Shown: positions 26,178 to 35,842, counted from the stretch's first letter. The stretch: DNA of 64,000 nt from Chryseobacterium ureilyticum (GCF_900156735.1 NZ_FTOL01000005.1:230581-294580), one strand, 5' to 3'. The notes: generated by a model not told the origin, from the sequence alone. A program made the numbers and translations.

Positions 26178-26732
26178 ATGAAAAATTATAACGAAAAAAC
26201 AGAGGTTCTTGAGAAAATAGCAGATAGCATTACGTCCTGGATTGGATCCATCCAATCTCTGATTGTACATACTTTGCTGTTTGTTACTTCGTTTTTGCTT
26301 CCGATGCTGAATATTGTAGATTTTGATAAAATGCTTCTTATTCTTACAACGGTACTTTCCCTGGAAGCTATTTATCTTGCTATTTTTATCCAGATGTCTG
26401 TAAATAAAAGCCACGAGAAAATTGAAGATATCCAGGAAGACATTGAGGAGATCAGTGAGGATATTGAAGATATTCAGGAAGATATTGAGGAGATCAGCGA
26501 GGATATTGAGGAAATCAGTGAAGATATTGAAGAGATCAATGAGGATATTGAGGATATTCAGGAAGATATTGAAGAGATCAATGAGGAAGAAGATGATGAA
26601 GATCATAATGAAAGAGCCAAAAATGTAATACTGAAAAGCAATGTAAGTTCAAATAAAAACGAAATAAAAGCTTTAAAGGATATTATTTCTCAGCTTAAGG
26701 ATGAAATAAAAGAGTTGAAGAAAGACGAATAA
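26178..26732 (+). CDS. DUF1003-like membrane protein with acidic heptad-repeat tail
   Basis: Protein of 184 residues. Two transmembrane helices (about 27-44 and 53-75) carry the LSLEAIYLAIFIQMSVNKS stretch that resembles DUF1003 proteins. The next 56 or so residues are seven tandem heptads of the form EDIEEIS, EDIEDIQ or EDIEEIN, followed by an EEEDDED run and a basic-acidic helix. With Ile at fixed positions in every heptad, this predicts a long cytoplasmic coiled coil, probably oligomeric. GGATG before the gene leaves a short AAAGG near the start codon. It is the last gene of the rnz operon. Function is unknown. Confidence 0.8.
   Translation: MKNYNEKTEVLEKIADSITSWIGSIQSLIVHTLLFVTSFLLPMLNIVDFDKMLLILTTVLSLEAIYLAIFIQMSVNKSHEKIEDIQEDIEEISEDIEDIQEDIEEISEDIEEISEDIEEINEDIEDIQEDIEEINEEEDDEDHNERAKNVILKSNVSSNKNEIKALKDIISQLKDEIKELKKDE
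26436..26582 (+). repeat. Seven in-frame 21-nt tandem repeats (heptads)
   Basis: Seven units of 21 bases, each encoding ED-I-E-[ED]-I-[SQN]. Third-position differences (gaa/gag, gat/gac) show that the units are not all freshly copied. Such arrays can change length by slippage or recombination without breaking the frame. Confidence 0.9.
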
Positions 26733-26768
26733 TCTATAAAAATTTAATTTATATTTTAAAATAATAAA

Positions 26769-26801
26769 GAAACAGGTCAGTGATATTGATCTGTTTTTTT
26801 T
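26769..26801 (+). terminator. Rho-independent terminator of the rnz operon
   Basis: AAACAGGTCA and TGATCTGTTT pair with a G-T wobble, followed by a run of T. Confidence 0.8.
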
Positions 26802-26905
26802 GCTTAATATTTCTCTTTTTTAAATTTGCGGAAAATGTAAAAATAAAAAATATTTGTTGTGAATCTATTTGGTGAAATAAGTAATAATTGATTGTGATGC
26901 GGTTT

Positions 26906-26931
26906 TTGTATAGATATTTTTGTTACATTTG
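26906..26931 (+). promoter_or_regulatory. Possible promoter of the first choice-of-anchor-L gene
   Basis: TACATTTG at 26924-26931 fits the -7 box 16 bases before the ATG. The nearest upstream TTG (26906) gives a 15-base spacer, slightly short. Confidence 0.4.
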
Positions 26932-26947
26932 AGGAAATGAAATTAAA

Positions 26948-29314
26948 ATGTTGAACTATAGATTAAAAAACTACTCTTTTCTTTTAACGTTTTTATTAGC
27001 TTCTGTTTCTGTATTTTCACAGCAAAGACCCGATCGTAATAATCGCAATGCGGTAGATGCGAGACCTTCGAGAGCAAGTCTCAGGGCAGGTGCATTTATA
27101 GATGTGAATGTACCGTCTTATACAGAATCCGGTTATACACCTGAACAACTTGTAAAAGATATTTTGATCAATGGGGGAACTGCCTGTACAACCGCTAATG
27201 TTTCTAATGTTACGGTAAGTCCTAACCATGCAGTATATGATGAAGACAGATTTTGGGGATATTTTCATAAAGGAACTACAAATTTTCCCTTTAAAGATGG
27301 AATTGTACTGAGTACCGGTTTTGCGAAAGAAGCGGGAAACGAGTTTATTAATTTGCTAAGTCAGAATGTAAACACTGGAAGTGATCCTGATCTTGTAGCA
27401 GCTACCAATCCTACTGTAACACTGAAAAATGCAGTGGCACTCGAGTTTGACTTTATCCCTAATTCGACGCAGGTAAAATTTAATTATATATTCGCTTCAG
27501 AAGAGTATACATCAGACTTTCCTTGCTCGGATTATTCGGATGCTTTTGCCTTATTGTTGAAGAAAGTGGGCGATCCTGCTTATGTAAACCTTGCTGTATT
27601 GCCCGGAACTGCGGGTCCTGTAAGTGCAACCAATATTGTGCCTGCGGGTAATGGATTCAGCTGTGGACCCATCAATGAAGCGTACTTTGGCGGAATGAAT
27701 AAACCTCACGTAGGCATTAATTTTTATGGAAGAACCATTCCATTGACAGCAACTGCTGATGTTATTCCGGGGCAGACTTATCATTTTAAAATGGTTTTGG
27801 CTGATGCTCAGGATACCGGTCATGACTCTGCTGTTTTTCTGGAAGGAGGATCATTTGATATAGGAATTAAAATCGTAGACGAAGCTGGAGTAGGATTGCC
27901 GGGAAGTATCAATGTTTGTGACAATGCTCCTAAAGTATTAAAAGCTCAAGTAGCTACAATTCCTGGAATGACCTTTCAGTGGTATAAAGATGGAGTTCTA
28001 ATTCCTGGCGCAACCAGTGCTACTTATATTGCAACTGCTCCAGGTGTATATACTGTAAAAGTAATGATTCCAGGGAATCAATGTCCGGGAGAAGCTACAA
28101 TTAAAATTATTGGAGGAACGAGCCCTACAGTTCAACCAGCGACATTAAAGCTTTGTACAACCCCTACGGTTACTACATTTAATTTAGAAGATGCAAAACC
28201 TTTGATCAGTACAACTCCGGGAGCTGTATTCCGTTTTTATGCAAATCTGGCGGATGCGCAGGCTCAAAATAATAGCTATATCACCGCTCTTACGAATTAT
28301 AATGGAACGGACGGTCAAGTATTACATGTTCTGGTTTCTAATGGAGCATTTTGCAGTAGAATAACCACTTTGACCTTAAGAAAAGAAGCTACTCCGGTAG
28401 TAACACTTACGGCTCCAAGGTTAAAAATCTGTGAAGGAGAATCATTGCTGCTAACGGCATCCGGCGGGGTTACTTATGAATGGAGCGATTCTTCCACGAC
28501 TGCTGGGATAAGAACAGTGAGCCCTACTCAAACGACTACTTATACTGTGTATGCAATCGGAGCACAAGGTTGTAAATCGTTAGTTCCGGCAACAATTAAA
28601 GTTGAAGTAGTTCCGGCTATTGTTTCTACATTGAAAGGTGGTCATATCTGTCAGGGAGATAAAATTCTTCTTAATGCAGGTTCGGGTCCCGCATATACTT
28701 ATCAGTGGAGTACGGGAGAAATTACTCAGTCGATTACTGTAGATACTCCGGGAGAATATAGTGTGACAATTAACAATGGAGTATGTTCGAAAGAATTTAA
28801 AACACAGGTAATTAAAGCCGTTGTTCCAGAAGTAATCAATGTAGACTATAATGATAAAGGAACAATGATCCTTACAGCAAGCAACCCTAGTAATGGAGTC
28901 TTGGAATATTCCATAGATAACGGGGTGACCTGGCAGGCTTCCAATGTATTTACAGATGTTCCTAAGAATAAAGTTATATCTATCCGTGTAAGAGTGAAAT
29001 ATACAAGCTGTGAAGGCTTCCTTGAGTTCTTTACTTTTGTGATGAAAAATGTAATTACTCCAAACGGTGATAATATTAATGATATTATTGATTTCAGAGG
29101 AATAAGTGATTATAAAGAATTTAGTGGTAAGGTTTTTGACCGTTATGGAAGGGAAGTGTTTAAAGCGGAGAGAATCAGACCATATTGGGATGGTTATTTC
29201 CAGGGGAAAAGATTGCCTACCGCCTCATACTGGTATCAGGTTACCTATGAAGATCCTGCAAGTAAGCTGCTTACAGTGAAGACAGGATGGATACTTCTTA
29301 AAAATATAGAGTAG
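26948..29314 (+). CDS. Choice-of-anchor L protein with T9SS type B sorting domain (copy 1)
   Basis: Exported protein of 788 residues, first of three tandem paralogs. The signal peptide (to about residue 25, SVSVFSQ) is followed by a basic R/N-rich linker and RAGAFIDVNVPSYTESGY, then the choice-of-anchor-L domain (about 50-330, with FPFKDGIVLSTGFAKEAGN, FNYIFASEEY and DAFALLLKK). Ig-like modules come next, including ICEGESLLLTASGG (about residue 494) and an ICQGDKILLNAGSG module. The C-terminus (NVITPNGDNINDIIDF, VFDRYGREVFK, YWYQVTYEDP) is the gliding-motility-associated CHU_C domain used as T9SS type B signal. Type B proteins are usually kept at the cell surface or secreted by an anchor different from type A. 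The substrate is unknown. Confidence 0.9.
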   Translation: MLNYRLKNYSFLLTFLLASVSVFSQQRPDRNNRNAVDARPSRASLRAGAFIDVNVPSYTESGYTPEQLVKDILINGGTACTTANVSNVTVSPNHAVYDEDRFWGYFHKGTTNFPFKDGIVLSTGFAKEAGNEFINLLSQNVNTGSDPDLVAATNPTVTLKNAVALEFDFIPNSTQVKFNYIFASEEYTSDFPCSDYSDAFALLLKKVGDPAYVNLAVLPGTAGPVSATNIVPAGNGFSCGPINEAYFGGMNKPHVGINFYGRTIPLTATADVIPGQTYHFKMVLADAQDTGHDSAVFLEGGSFDIGIKIVDEAGVGLPGSINVCDNAPKVLKAQVATIPGMTFQWYKDGVLIPGATSATYIATAPGVYTVKVMIPGNQCPGEATIKIIGGTSPTVQPATLKLCTTPTVTTFNLEDAKPLISTTPGAVFRFYANLADAQAQNNSYITALTNYNGTDGQVLHVLVSNGAFCSRITTLTLRKEATPVVTLTAPRLKICEGESLLLTASGGVTYEWSDSSTTAGIRTVSPTQTTTYTVYAIGAQGCKSLVPATIKVEVVPAIVSTLKGGHICQGDKILLNAGSGPAYTYQWSTGEITQSITVDTPGEYSVTINNGVCSKEFKTQVIKAVVPEVINVDYNDKGTMILTASNPSNGVLEYSIDNGVTWQASNVFTDVPKNKVISIRVRVKYTSCEGFLEFFTFVMKNVITPNGDNINDIIDFRGISDYKEFSGKVFDRYGREVFKAERIRPYWDGYFQGKRLPTASYWYQVTYEDPASKLLTVKTGWILLKNIE

Positions 29315-29329
29315 TTTTAAACTATGATT

Positions 29330-29361
29330 AAAAGACTGGCAGTTTTGTCAGTCTTTTTTTA
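29330..29361 (+). terminator. Rho-independent terminator
   Basis: AAAGACTGGCA and TGTCAGTCTTT pair around a TTT loop with a long T run, separating copy 1 from copy 2 of the tandem trio. Confidence 0.85.
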
Positions 29362-29435
29362 TTATTATCAAATAAATAAAATTGATATTCTACTATAAAT
29401 AAATTTGCATTAGTAATAATGTAAAATGTGTTAAG

Positions 29436-29467
29436 TTGAATTTTAATTAAAAAAAATAGTATTTTTG
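29436..29467 (+). promoter_or_regulatory. Bacteroidetes-type promoter of the second choice-of-anchor-L gene
   Basis: TTG at 29436-29438, 21-base spacer, TATTTTTG at 29460-29467, then ATG at 29484. With the terminator before it, this gene is likely transcribed independently. Confidence 0.65.
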
Positions 29468-29483
29468 TTTAAAACAATATAAA

Positions 29484-32400
29484 ATGTTAAATAGGAGGAC
29501 GGGGAATTTATTTTTAGCGTTATTTTTTGCTTTTATTGGAAACATTGTTTTTGCTCAGAACAGAGGAAGAACACAGGAAGCCAGAAGACCGAATGCTGCA
29601 GCTTTGAGAGCCGGGGCATTTATAGATGTGAACGCAGCCAGCTATCCTGAATCCGCTTATAGCATTACTCAGCTAGTAAAAGATGTTCTTATATCTGGAG
29701 GTACATGTGCCAGCTCTAATATAAGTAATGTATCTGTCTCTCCAAATTTATCAGCAAGCAGCTCAAACAGGAGCTGGGGATTTTTTAGTAAAGGAAGCAC
29801 GAATTTCCCTTTTAGCAGAGGAGTTCTTCTTTCTACGGGATACGCAAATAAAGCAGGAAACGTATATCAACCAGATTTGAATGATGATATCGGAACCGGA
29901 GGTGATAATGATCTGGCAGCAGCATTAGGACTTGCTAGTACTGATTTAAAAGACGCTACTTATATTGAATTTGATTTCGTAGCTGTTTCAACAGAAATTA
30001 CTTTCAGATATTTATTTGCTTCCAAAGAATACCAGAATGGTTTTCCATGTACCATCAGTGATGGTTTTGCATTATTATTGAAGAAAGCAGGTGATCCTAC
30101 CTATACGAATATGGCTGTTCTTCCAGGAGGAGCCGGACCGGTAAGTATTACAAATATCCATCCTGCAATTAATGTTGATCCTTTTTGTACGGCTGTAAAT
30201 GAGCAGTATTTCGGAGGATACAATCCAAATAATATTGAAACAAATTTCAGTGGAAGAACAGTTCCACTTGTTGCAAAAGCGACAGTAATTCCTGGACAAA
30301 CGTATCATTTCAAAATGGTTCTTTCTGATTATCAGGACAGGAGCTTTGATTCGGCTGTGTTTTTAGAAGCGGGATCGTTTGATATTGGAGTAAAGATTTT
30401 AGGTGATGGAGGTGTTCAGCTTCCCTCTTCTGTAAATATGTGTGATAATACTCCGCAAACCTTTACGGCCTCTGTACAGGTTCCTAATGTAACCTATCAA
30501 TGGTTTTTAAATAACAATCCTATAACAGGGGCGAACCAAGCAAGTTATACAGCAACTCAACCGGGAGTTTATACTGTTAAAGTATATATTCAAGGGAGTT
30601 CCTGCCCGGGAGAAGCCACAATTACTGTAGTAGGAGGAACATCACCAACGGTTCAGAATTCAACATTGACAGCCTGTTATGCTGCTGGAAATGCAATATT
30701 TAATTTACCTTCAGCACAATCTGCAATAAGTACAACGCCGGGCGCTGTTTTTTCATATTATACAACATTCGCCGATGCTAATGCCGGAAATGCAAGTACA
30801 ATACCGACTCCTGCAACATATTCAAGTCCGGGAGGGCAAACCGTATACGTTAGAGTAAGAAATGGTTTCTGTTCAAAAGTTGCAGAACTGCAGCTTATTA
30901 AAGCACCACAGATGACTGCTACTATTGCACCTCCAACGGTACTGACGTGTGCCAATTCTCAAATTACATTGGATGCATCTGCTTCAGTTTTCCCTACAGG
31001 ATCTACATTTGCCTGGACTACTACAGGAGGCTTTATTGTTTCAGGAGGAAATACGCTGAACCCTGTTATCAATGCTCCGGGAACATATACTTTAACAATC
31101 ACAAAAGCTTATCAACCAGGTAATGTAAATTGTACAACGGTAACAAATGTAGTAGTGACAGGAAATAGTGCACCTCCCGTAACAAATCTTACATCACCTA
31201 AGTTAAAGATCTGTAAAGGAGAATCTGTAGTATTAACAGCTTCAGGAGGGGCAACCTACAACTGGGGGAATGGGCTTACAGGAAATGGGAACACCCAAAC
31301 CGTATTACCTACTACTACAACTACCTATACGGTAACGGCAGTGGGTTCTAACGGATGTGCTTCTCAAAATCCAGGTACTTTGACTATTGAGGTATCTGAG
31401 CCATTTACACCACAAAATGCAACATTGCATAAATGCTATCAGCCGGGGTTGACTTTTGACCTTACCGAAGCACAAACACAGATTACAAATATTGCCGGAA
31501 TTAATTTTACTTATTATGTGAATCAGGCAGATGCCAATGCAGCTAACGGAAGCTTTATTACAACACCTACAACATATGCAGCTCCCGGAAACCAAACTAT
31601 TTATGTATTGGTAAGCAATGGTGGATGTAGCTATGTGGTTTCTCTGCAATTGATAAAAACTGCTGAAACGACTTTAATTATTAATGCTCCGCAAACCGTT
31701 ACCTGTACAACACCTCAGGTTACATTGGATGCGTCTACTTCTGTTATTCCTCCCGGATCTACTATTGCATGGTCTACAACTGGAGGAACTATTGTTTCAG
31801 GAGGCACTACACTTACACCTGTAGTAAGTGCCGGAGGAACTTATACTCTTACGGTTACTAATGTATCACAGCCAGGGAATTTAAACTGTCCATATACTGC
31901 AACGGTAACTGTAACACAGGATACTGTAGTTCCAACATCGGGATTAACGTCATCACAACCACGTATTTGTGTGGGTGAATCAGTAACATTGACAGCTTCA
32001 GGAGGCGCTACTTATATCTGGGGCAACGGTCTTACAGGAAATGGAAGTACTCAAGTAGTGTCACCTACCAATACTACTGTTTACACGGTAACAGCTGTAG
32101 GAGCTAACGGATGTGTATCTGCTACTCCTGCAACGGTAACGGTTCAGGTGGGACCACCTATTGCTGGGCTTACAGCATCTAAAATGAAAATTTGTGAAGG
32201 AGAATCTGTAACATTGACAGCTTCAGGAGGGTTTACTTACAGTTGGGGTAATGGTCTTACTGGAAATGGTAATACTCAGGTAGTAACCCCTTCAGTAACG
32301 ACTACTTACTCAGTACATGCATTAGGAGGAAATGGTTGTAGTTCTGTAAATCCTGCAACAGTAGAAATACAGGTGGTTCCTGCTATTGTTTCTACATTAC

Positions 32401-33077
32401 AGGATGTTTATGTTTGTGCCGGAGATAATGGAACTCTTGATGCCGGACCTGGTGTTAATTATACTTACCTTTGGAATACAGGAGCAACAACCCGAACGAT
32501 CACAACAAATCTTCCGGGAACTTATTCTGTAACGATTAGTAATGGAGTCTGCTCAAAAGTCTTCACAGCCCAGTTGATCAATCCGGATCTTCCCCAGATT
32601 ACCAATGTTGTTTATGAAAAGAATGTTTTAACTCTTACAGCAAGTAATCCTAGTGGTGGAACTTTAGAGTATTCAGCAGATGGAGGTACAACATGGCAAT
32701 CATCCAATGTATTTTATAATATTTTAAATAATACAATGTACCATTTAATGGTTCGAGTGAAAGATGCAAAATGTGGTACATCTGTAGAGTATTATACATT
32801 GATCATAAGTAATGCAATTACTCCTAATATGGATGGCGTAAATGATACGATTGATTTTACAGGAATCAGTGGTTATAAAGATTTTGCAGCTTCGATTTTC
32901 GATAGATATGGAGCCGAGGTCTTTAAAGCAACAAAAAATGAAGCTATATGGAGAGGATCATTGAGAGGAATAAATCTGCCAACCGGTACTTATTGGTATA
33001 GAGTTCAATGGGAAAATCCTGCCAGTAAAAAACTGGAAGAACGCTCAGGCTGGATCCTGTTGAAAAATAGAAACTAA
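29484..33077 (+). CDS. Choice-of-anchor L protein with T9SS type B sorting domain (copy 2, expanded)
   Basis: The longest of the trio at 1197 residues. Signal peptide (to about 26, NIVFAQ), RAGAFIDVNAASYPESAY, choice-of-anchor-L domain (about 45-330, FPFSRGVLLSTGYANKAGN, FRYLFASKEY, DGFALLLKK) and the C-terminal type B domain (AITPNMDGVNDTIDF, IFDRYGAEVFK) match its neighbours. The additional 409 residues are extra modules: a cassette made of a C-rich module, a PKD-like module and an Ig-like module occurs twice with a 756-nt period, and a third Ig-like copy follows 225 nt later. The Ig modules share WGNGLTGNG and GESVxLTASGG. Modular growth of this kind suggests a surface stalk or adhesin; function is inferred only. 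Confidence 0.9.
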   Translation: MLNRRTGNLFLALFFAFIGNIVFAQNRGRTQEARRPNAAALRAGAFIDVNAASYPESAYSITQLVKDVLISGGTCASSNISNVSVSPNLSASSSNRSWGFFSKGSTNFPFSRGVLLSTGYANKAGNVYQPDLNDDIGTGGDNDLAAALGLASTDLKDATYIEFDFVAVSTEITFRYLFASKEYQNGFPCTISDGFALLLKKAGDPTYTNMAVLPGGAGPVSITNIHPAINVDPFCTAVNEQYFGGYNPNNIETNFSGRTVPLVAKATVIPGQTYHFKMVLSDYQDRSFDSAVFLEAGSFDIGVKILGDGGVQLPSSVNMCDNTPQTFTASVQVPNVTYQWFLNNNPITGANQASYTATQPGVYTVKVYIQGSSCPGEATITVVGGTSPTVQNSTLTACYAAGNAIFNLPSAQSAISTTPGAVFSYYTTFADANAGNASTIPTPATYSSPGGQTVYVRVRNGFCSKVAELQLIKAPQMTATIAPPTVLTCANSQITLDASASVFPTGSTFAWTTTGGFIVSGGNTLNPVINAPGTYTLTITKAYQPGNVNCTTVTNVVVTGNSAPPVTNLTSPKLKICKGESVVLTASGGATYNWGNGLTGNGNTQTVLPTTTTTYTVTAVGSNGCASQNPGTLTIEVSEPFTPQNATLHKCYQPGLTFDLTEAQTQITNIAGINFTYYVNQADANAANGSFITTPTTYAAPGNQTIYVLVSNGGCSYVVSLQLIKTAETTLIINAPQTVTCTTPQVTLDASTSVIPPGSTIAWSTTGGTIVSGGTTLTPVVSAGGTYTLTVTNVSQPGNLNCPYTATVTVTQDTVVPTSGLTSSQPRICVGESVTLTASGGATYIWGNGLTGNGSTQVVSPTNTTVYTVTAVGANGCVSATPATVTVQVGPPIAGLTASKMKICEGESVTLTASGGFTYSWGNGLTGNGNTQVVTPSVTTTYSVHALGGNGCSSVNPATVEIQVVPAIVSTLQDVYVCAGDNGTLDAGPGVNYTYLWNTGATTRTITTNLPGTYSVTISNGVCSKVFTAQLINPDLPQITNVVYEKNVLTLTASNPSGGTLEYSADGGTTWQSSNVFYNILNNTMYHLMVRVKDAKCGTSVEYYTLIISNAITPNMDGVNDTIDFTGISGYKDFAASIFDRYGAEVFKATKNEAIWRGSLRGINLPTGTYWYRVQWENPASKKLEERSGWILLKNRN
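30650..32390 (+). repeat. In-frame tandem duplication (756 nt) plus extra Ig module in copy 2
   Basis: Matching cysteine codons fall at 30948 and 31704 (PKD-like module) and at 31212 and 31968 (Ig module), both exactly 756 nt apart; the leading module gives 759 (30675 and 31434). A third Ig copy at 32193 is 225 nt after the second. Conserved words include TLDAS and GNGLTGNG. Confidence 0.85.
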
Positions 33078-33102
33078 ACAGTTAATAAAATAATAATTAA
33101 CA

Positions 33103-33137
33103 AAGTCCTCCAAATCTGGAGGACTTTAATTTTTTTA
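33103..33137 (+). terminator. Rho-independent terminator
   Basis: AAAGTCCTCCA and TGGAGGACTTT form a perfect 11 bp stem around AATC, then AATTTTTTT. Confidence 0.9.
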
Positions 33138-33425
33138 TAGCAATCCCTCTTTAAATTTGAAAATAGTTTAGAATATGGTGTTCTTCACATTGTAATAATA
33201 AAAGTAAATGAGTGTTTTTGTTGTAAAATATTAATTCTCAAAAGGATATAGCATAAAGCCTTTAAATAGTCTGCTTTATAGATACAAATTTTGATAATGA
33301 TTTAAAATTGTATAATGAGGAAATTAGCTATAAGAGGTGTGTTTTTTTATATTTTTATTGTAAAAAATATAAATATGTATATGGTATATTTAAAAAAAAA
33401 TTAAATTTGTTGAAACAAAAATATT
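33138..33425. other. AT-rich leader before the third choice-of-anchor-L gene
   Basis: TAAATTTG at 33402-33409 fits the -7 box, 16 bases before the ATG at 33426, but no properly spaced TTG is present. No credible ORF, RNA or repeat was seen in the rest of this 288-base stretch. Confidence 0.45.
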
Positions 33426-35792
33426 ATGAGAAGATATCTACCGCTTTGTTTACTTTTTCTGGTCGTCTCGACCTTTTTATTTTCACAAACTCAATCTCCA
33501 CCGCCCAGAAAAGGGATGAGAGAAACCCTTACTGCAGAGTCCAGAAGAGCAGGGGCTTTTATTGATGTAAATGCTCCAGGTTATACTGAATCCGCTTTTG
33601 ACATAGAAAAATTAGTAAAAGATGTTTTAATTTCATCAGGAACTAATACCTGTGTTACTCCGAATGTGACTAATGTAAAGATTACTCCTAACCACGCGGT
33701 AGGAAATGCAAACAGATCATGGGGATATTTTCATAAAGGAACCACCAATTTCCCTTTTAAAGATGGAATTATACTTTCTACAGGATTTGCAAAAAATGCC
33801 GGAAATACAGGAATCGCAGCAACTCTTGAAGATATAAACGGTGGTGGTACAGATACTGACCTTGCACAGGCAATAGGGGTACCATCAAATAATTTAAAAG
33901 ATGCTGTACTTTTAGAATTTGATTTTGTTCCTACAACTTCGCAGATTAAGTTTAATTACTTATTAGCGTCTGAAGAATATACTTTAACCTTTCCTTGTAA
34001 TTTTGCGGATGCTTTCGCAATATTATTAAAACCTACAACAGGAGGTCCTTATGTGAATATGGCTGTGCTTCCCGGAGGAGCAGGACCGGTAAGTATTACC
34101 AATATTCACCCGGCGATCCCTGGAGGCTGCCCAGCAGTGAATGAAATGTATTTCGGTGGCTTCAATAATGCTAATATTGAAACAAACTTTAACGGAAGAA
34201 CAATACCTCTTACTGCTGTAGCTAATGTAACGGCAGGACAGGAATATCACTTTAAAATGGTAGTGGCAGATTACACTGACTTTAGATATGATACTGCTGT
34301 ATTTCTTGAAGGAGGATCTTTCAATATCGGAGTAGAACTTTTAGACCCAAGTGGAGCTCAATTGCCATCTGATATTAATGTATGTGACAACGTTCCTCAG
34401 GTAATCACTGCTTCTGTAAGTGATCCTAACTTATTATATAAATGGTATCATAACGGTGTAGCTGTACCCAACGCAAACACCAATACTATTACAGCAACAC
34501 AACCGGGAACCTATACGATTGAAGTAAGTGTGCCCGGAAATCCTTGTCCCGGAACCGCTTCGATAGAAATTCATGGCGGAACAACCCCGCAGGCAAATAA
34601 TGCTACATTATTACTCTGTACCACGCCGGATATTACCACTTTTGATTTAAGTACCATCAAACCATCAATAAGTACAACACCTGGTGCAGTCTTCAAATTT
34701 TATGAAGATCAAGACGATGCTATTGCTCAAAACAATGATTATATACAAAACATCCTTAATTATAATGGTAATGACGGACAGATATTATATGTAGTGGTTT
34801 CAAACGGTATTTTCTGTAGTAAAATTGTTGAGTTGACACTATTAAAAGAAACAACACCTACAGCGAAAGTAAAATCTTCCAGAATAAAAATCTGTCCGGG
34901 AGAATCTGTGACGTTGACTGCAGAAGGAGGAGATACCTATCAATGGACAAATTTCCCTGGAACGGGCAATACACAGACAGCTACTTTATATCAGACTACA
35001 ATATTTACAGTATATGCTGTGGGGGCAAAAGGATGTAGATCTTTAAACCCGGCAACAATACGAGTTGAAGTTACTCCTGAAATTACCTCACCTTTAGCAG
35101 ACGTTGAAATGTGTCGTGATGACCGTGTTACTTTGGATGCAGGTGCAGGTACTAACTATAAATATTTATGGAGTACAGGTGCTAAAACACAAAAGATAGA
35201 TGTTGATCAATGGGGAATTTATACGGTAGAAATAGATAACGGTATCTGTAAGAAAGTGTTTTCTGCGAATGTGATGGGAGCAGCCAAACCTTATGTCATA
35301 GGATTGAATTACGAAAGTATTAAAAAGACTTTGACTGTTACAGCTGAAAACCCACCAATGAACAACTTACCAAGCACTTTGGAGTATTCAATAGACAACG
35401 GAATTACATGGCAGTCGTCAAATGTATTTACCAATCTTCTGGATAATACAAACTATACAATCATGGTAAGAAGAGTAGGGACTCATTGCGTGGGAACATT
35501 AGACTTCTTTACATTGCAGATCAATAATATAATCACTCCTAATGAAGACGGAATTAATGATGTTCTGGATCTTACAGCTCTTACAGGCTTTAATAACTTT
35601 ACAGGTTCTATTCATGACAGATATGGAGTTGAAATATTCAAATTTTCAAAAGAAACACCAATCTGGAATGGTACGGTAGGTGGTAAGAGATTACCTTCAG
35701 CAACATACTGGTACAAATTCAATTTTGAATATCCAAAATCAAAAGCTCAGATGGACTGGTCTGGATGGATCATGTTGAAAAACAGAGAATAA
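33426..35792 (+). CDS. Choice-of-anchor L protein with T9SS type B sorting domain (copy 3)
   Basis: Protein of 788 residues, the same length as copy 1. Signal peptide MRRYLPLCLLFLVVSTFLFS, then SRRAGAFIDVNAPGYTESAF, choice-of-anchor-L domain (FPFKDGIILSTGFAKNAGN, FNYLLASEEY, DAFAILLK, NMAVLPGGAGPVSI), Ig-like modules (ICPGESVTLTAEGG and MCRDDRVTLDAGAG) and the type B sorting domain (IITPNEDGINDVLDL, IHDRYGVEIFK, YWYKFNFEYP). The NMAVLPGGAGPVSITNIHPA stretch is shared word for word with copy 2, whereas domain number matches copy 1. It ends the tandem array and has its own terminator. Confidence 0.9.
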   Translation: MRRYLPLCLLFLVVSTFLFSQTQSPPPRKGMRETLTAESRRAGAFIDVNAPGYTESAFDIEKLVKDVLISSGTNTCVTPNVTNVKITPNHAVGNANRSWGYFHKGTTNFPFKDGIILSTGFAKNAGNTGIAATLEDINGGGTDTDLAQAIGVPSNNLKDAVLLEFDFVPTTSQIKFNYLLASEEYTLTFPCNFADAFAILLKPTTGGPYVNMAVLPGGAGPVSITNIHPAIPGGCPAVNEMYFGGFNNANIETNFNGRTIPLTAVANVTAGQEYHFKMVVADYTDFRYDTAVFLEGGSFNIGVELLDPSGAQLPSDINVCDNVPQVITASVSDPNLLYKWYHNGVAVPNANTNTITATQPGTYTIEVSVPGNPCPGTASIEIHGGTTPQANNATLLLCTTPDITTFDLSTIKPSISTTPGAVFKFYEDQDDAIAQNNDYIQNILNYNGNDGQILYVVVSNGIFCSKIVELTLLKETTPTAKVKSSRIKICPGESVTLTAEGGDTYQWTNFPGTGNTQTATLYQTTIFTVYAVGAKGCRSLNPATIRVEVTPEITSPLADVEMCRDDRVTLDAGAGTNYKYLWSTGAKTQKIDVDQWGIYTVEIDNGICKKVFSANVMGAAKPYVIGLNYESIKKTLTVTAENPPMNNLPSTLEYSIDNGITWQSSNVFTNLLDNTNYTIMVRRVGTHCVGTLDFFTLQINNIITPNEDGINDVLDLTALTGFNNFTGSIHDRYGVEIFKFSKETPIWNGTVGGKRLPSATYWYKFNFEYPKSKAQMDWSGWIMLKNRE

Positions 35793-35806
35793 AATTTTAA
35801 ATACAT

Positions 35807-35842
35807 AAAAAAGCCTTTCAGTAAAATTGAAAGGCTTTTTTT
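35807..35842. terminator. Bidirectional terminator between copy 3 and rsmA
   Basis: AAAAAAGCCTTTCA and TGAAAGGCTTTTTT form a perfect 14 bp stem with a 7-base loop; A and T runs allow it to serve both the plus-strand gene and minus-strand rsmA. Confidence 0.9.

Noticed and set aside
26139..26606. Minus-strand ORF of 155 codons with ILIDLFNI-like repeats
   Set aside because: It is the shadow of the 21-nt heptad array of the plus-strand gene and overlaps two real genes.
33308..33565. Plus-strand ORF before and overlapping the third choice-of-anchor-L gene
   Set aside because: Out of frame with the clear signal-peptide gene starting at 33426 and lacking any recognisable sequence.
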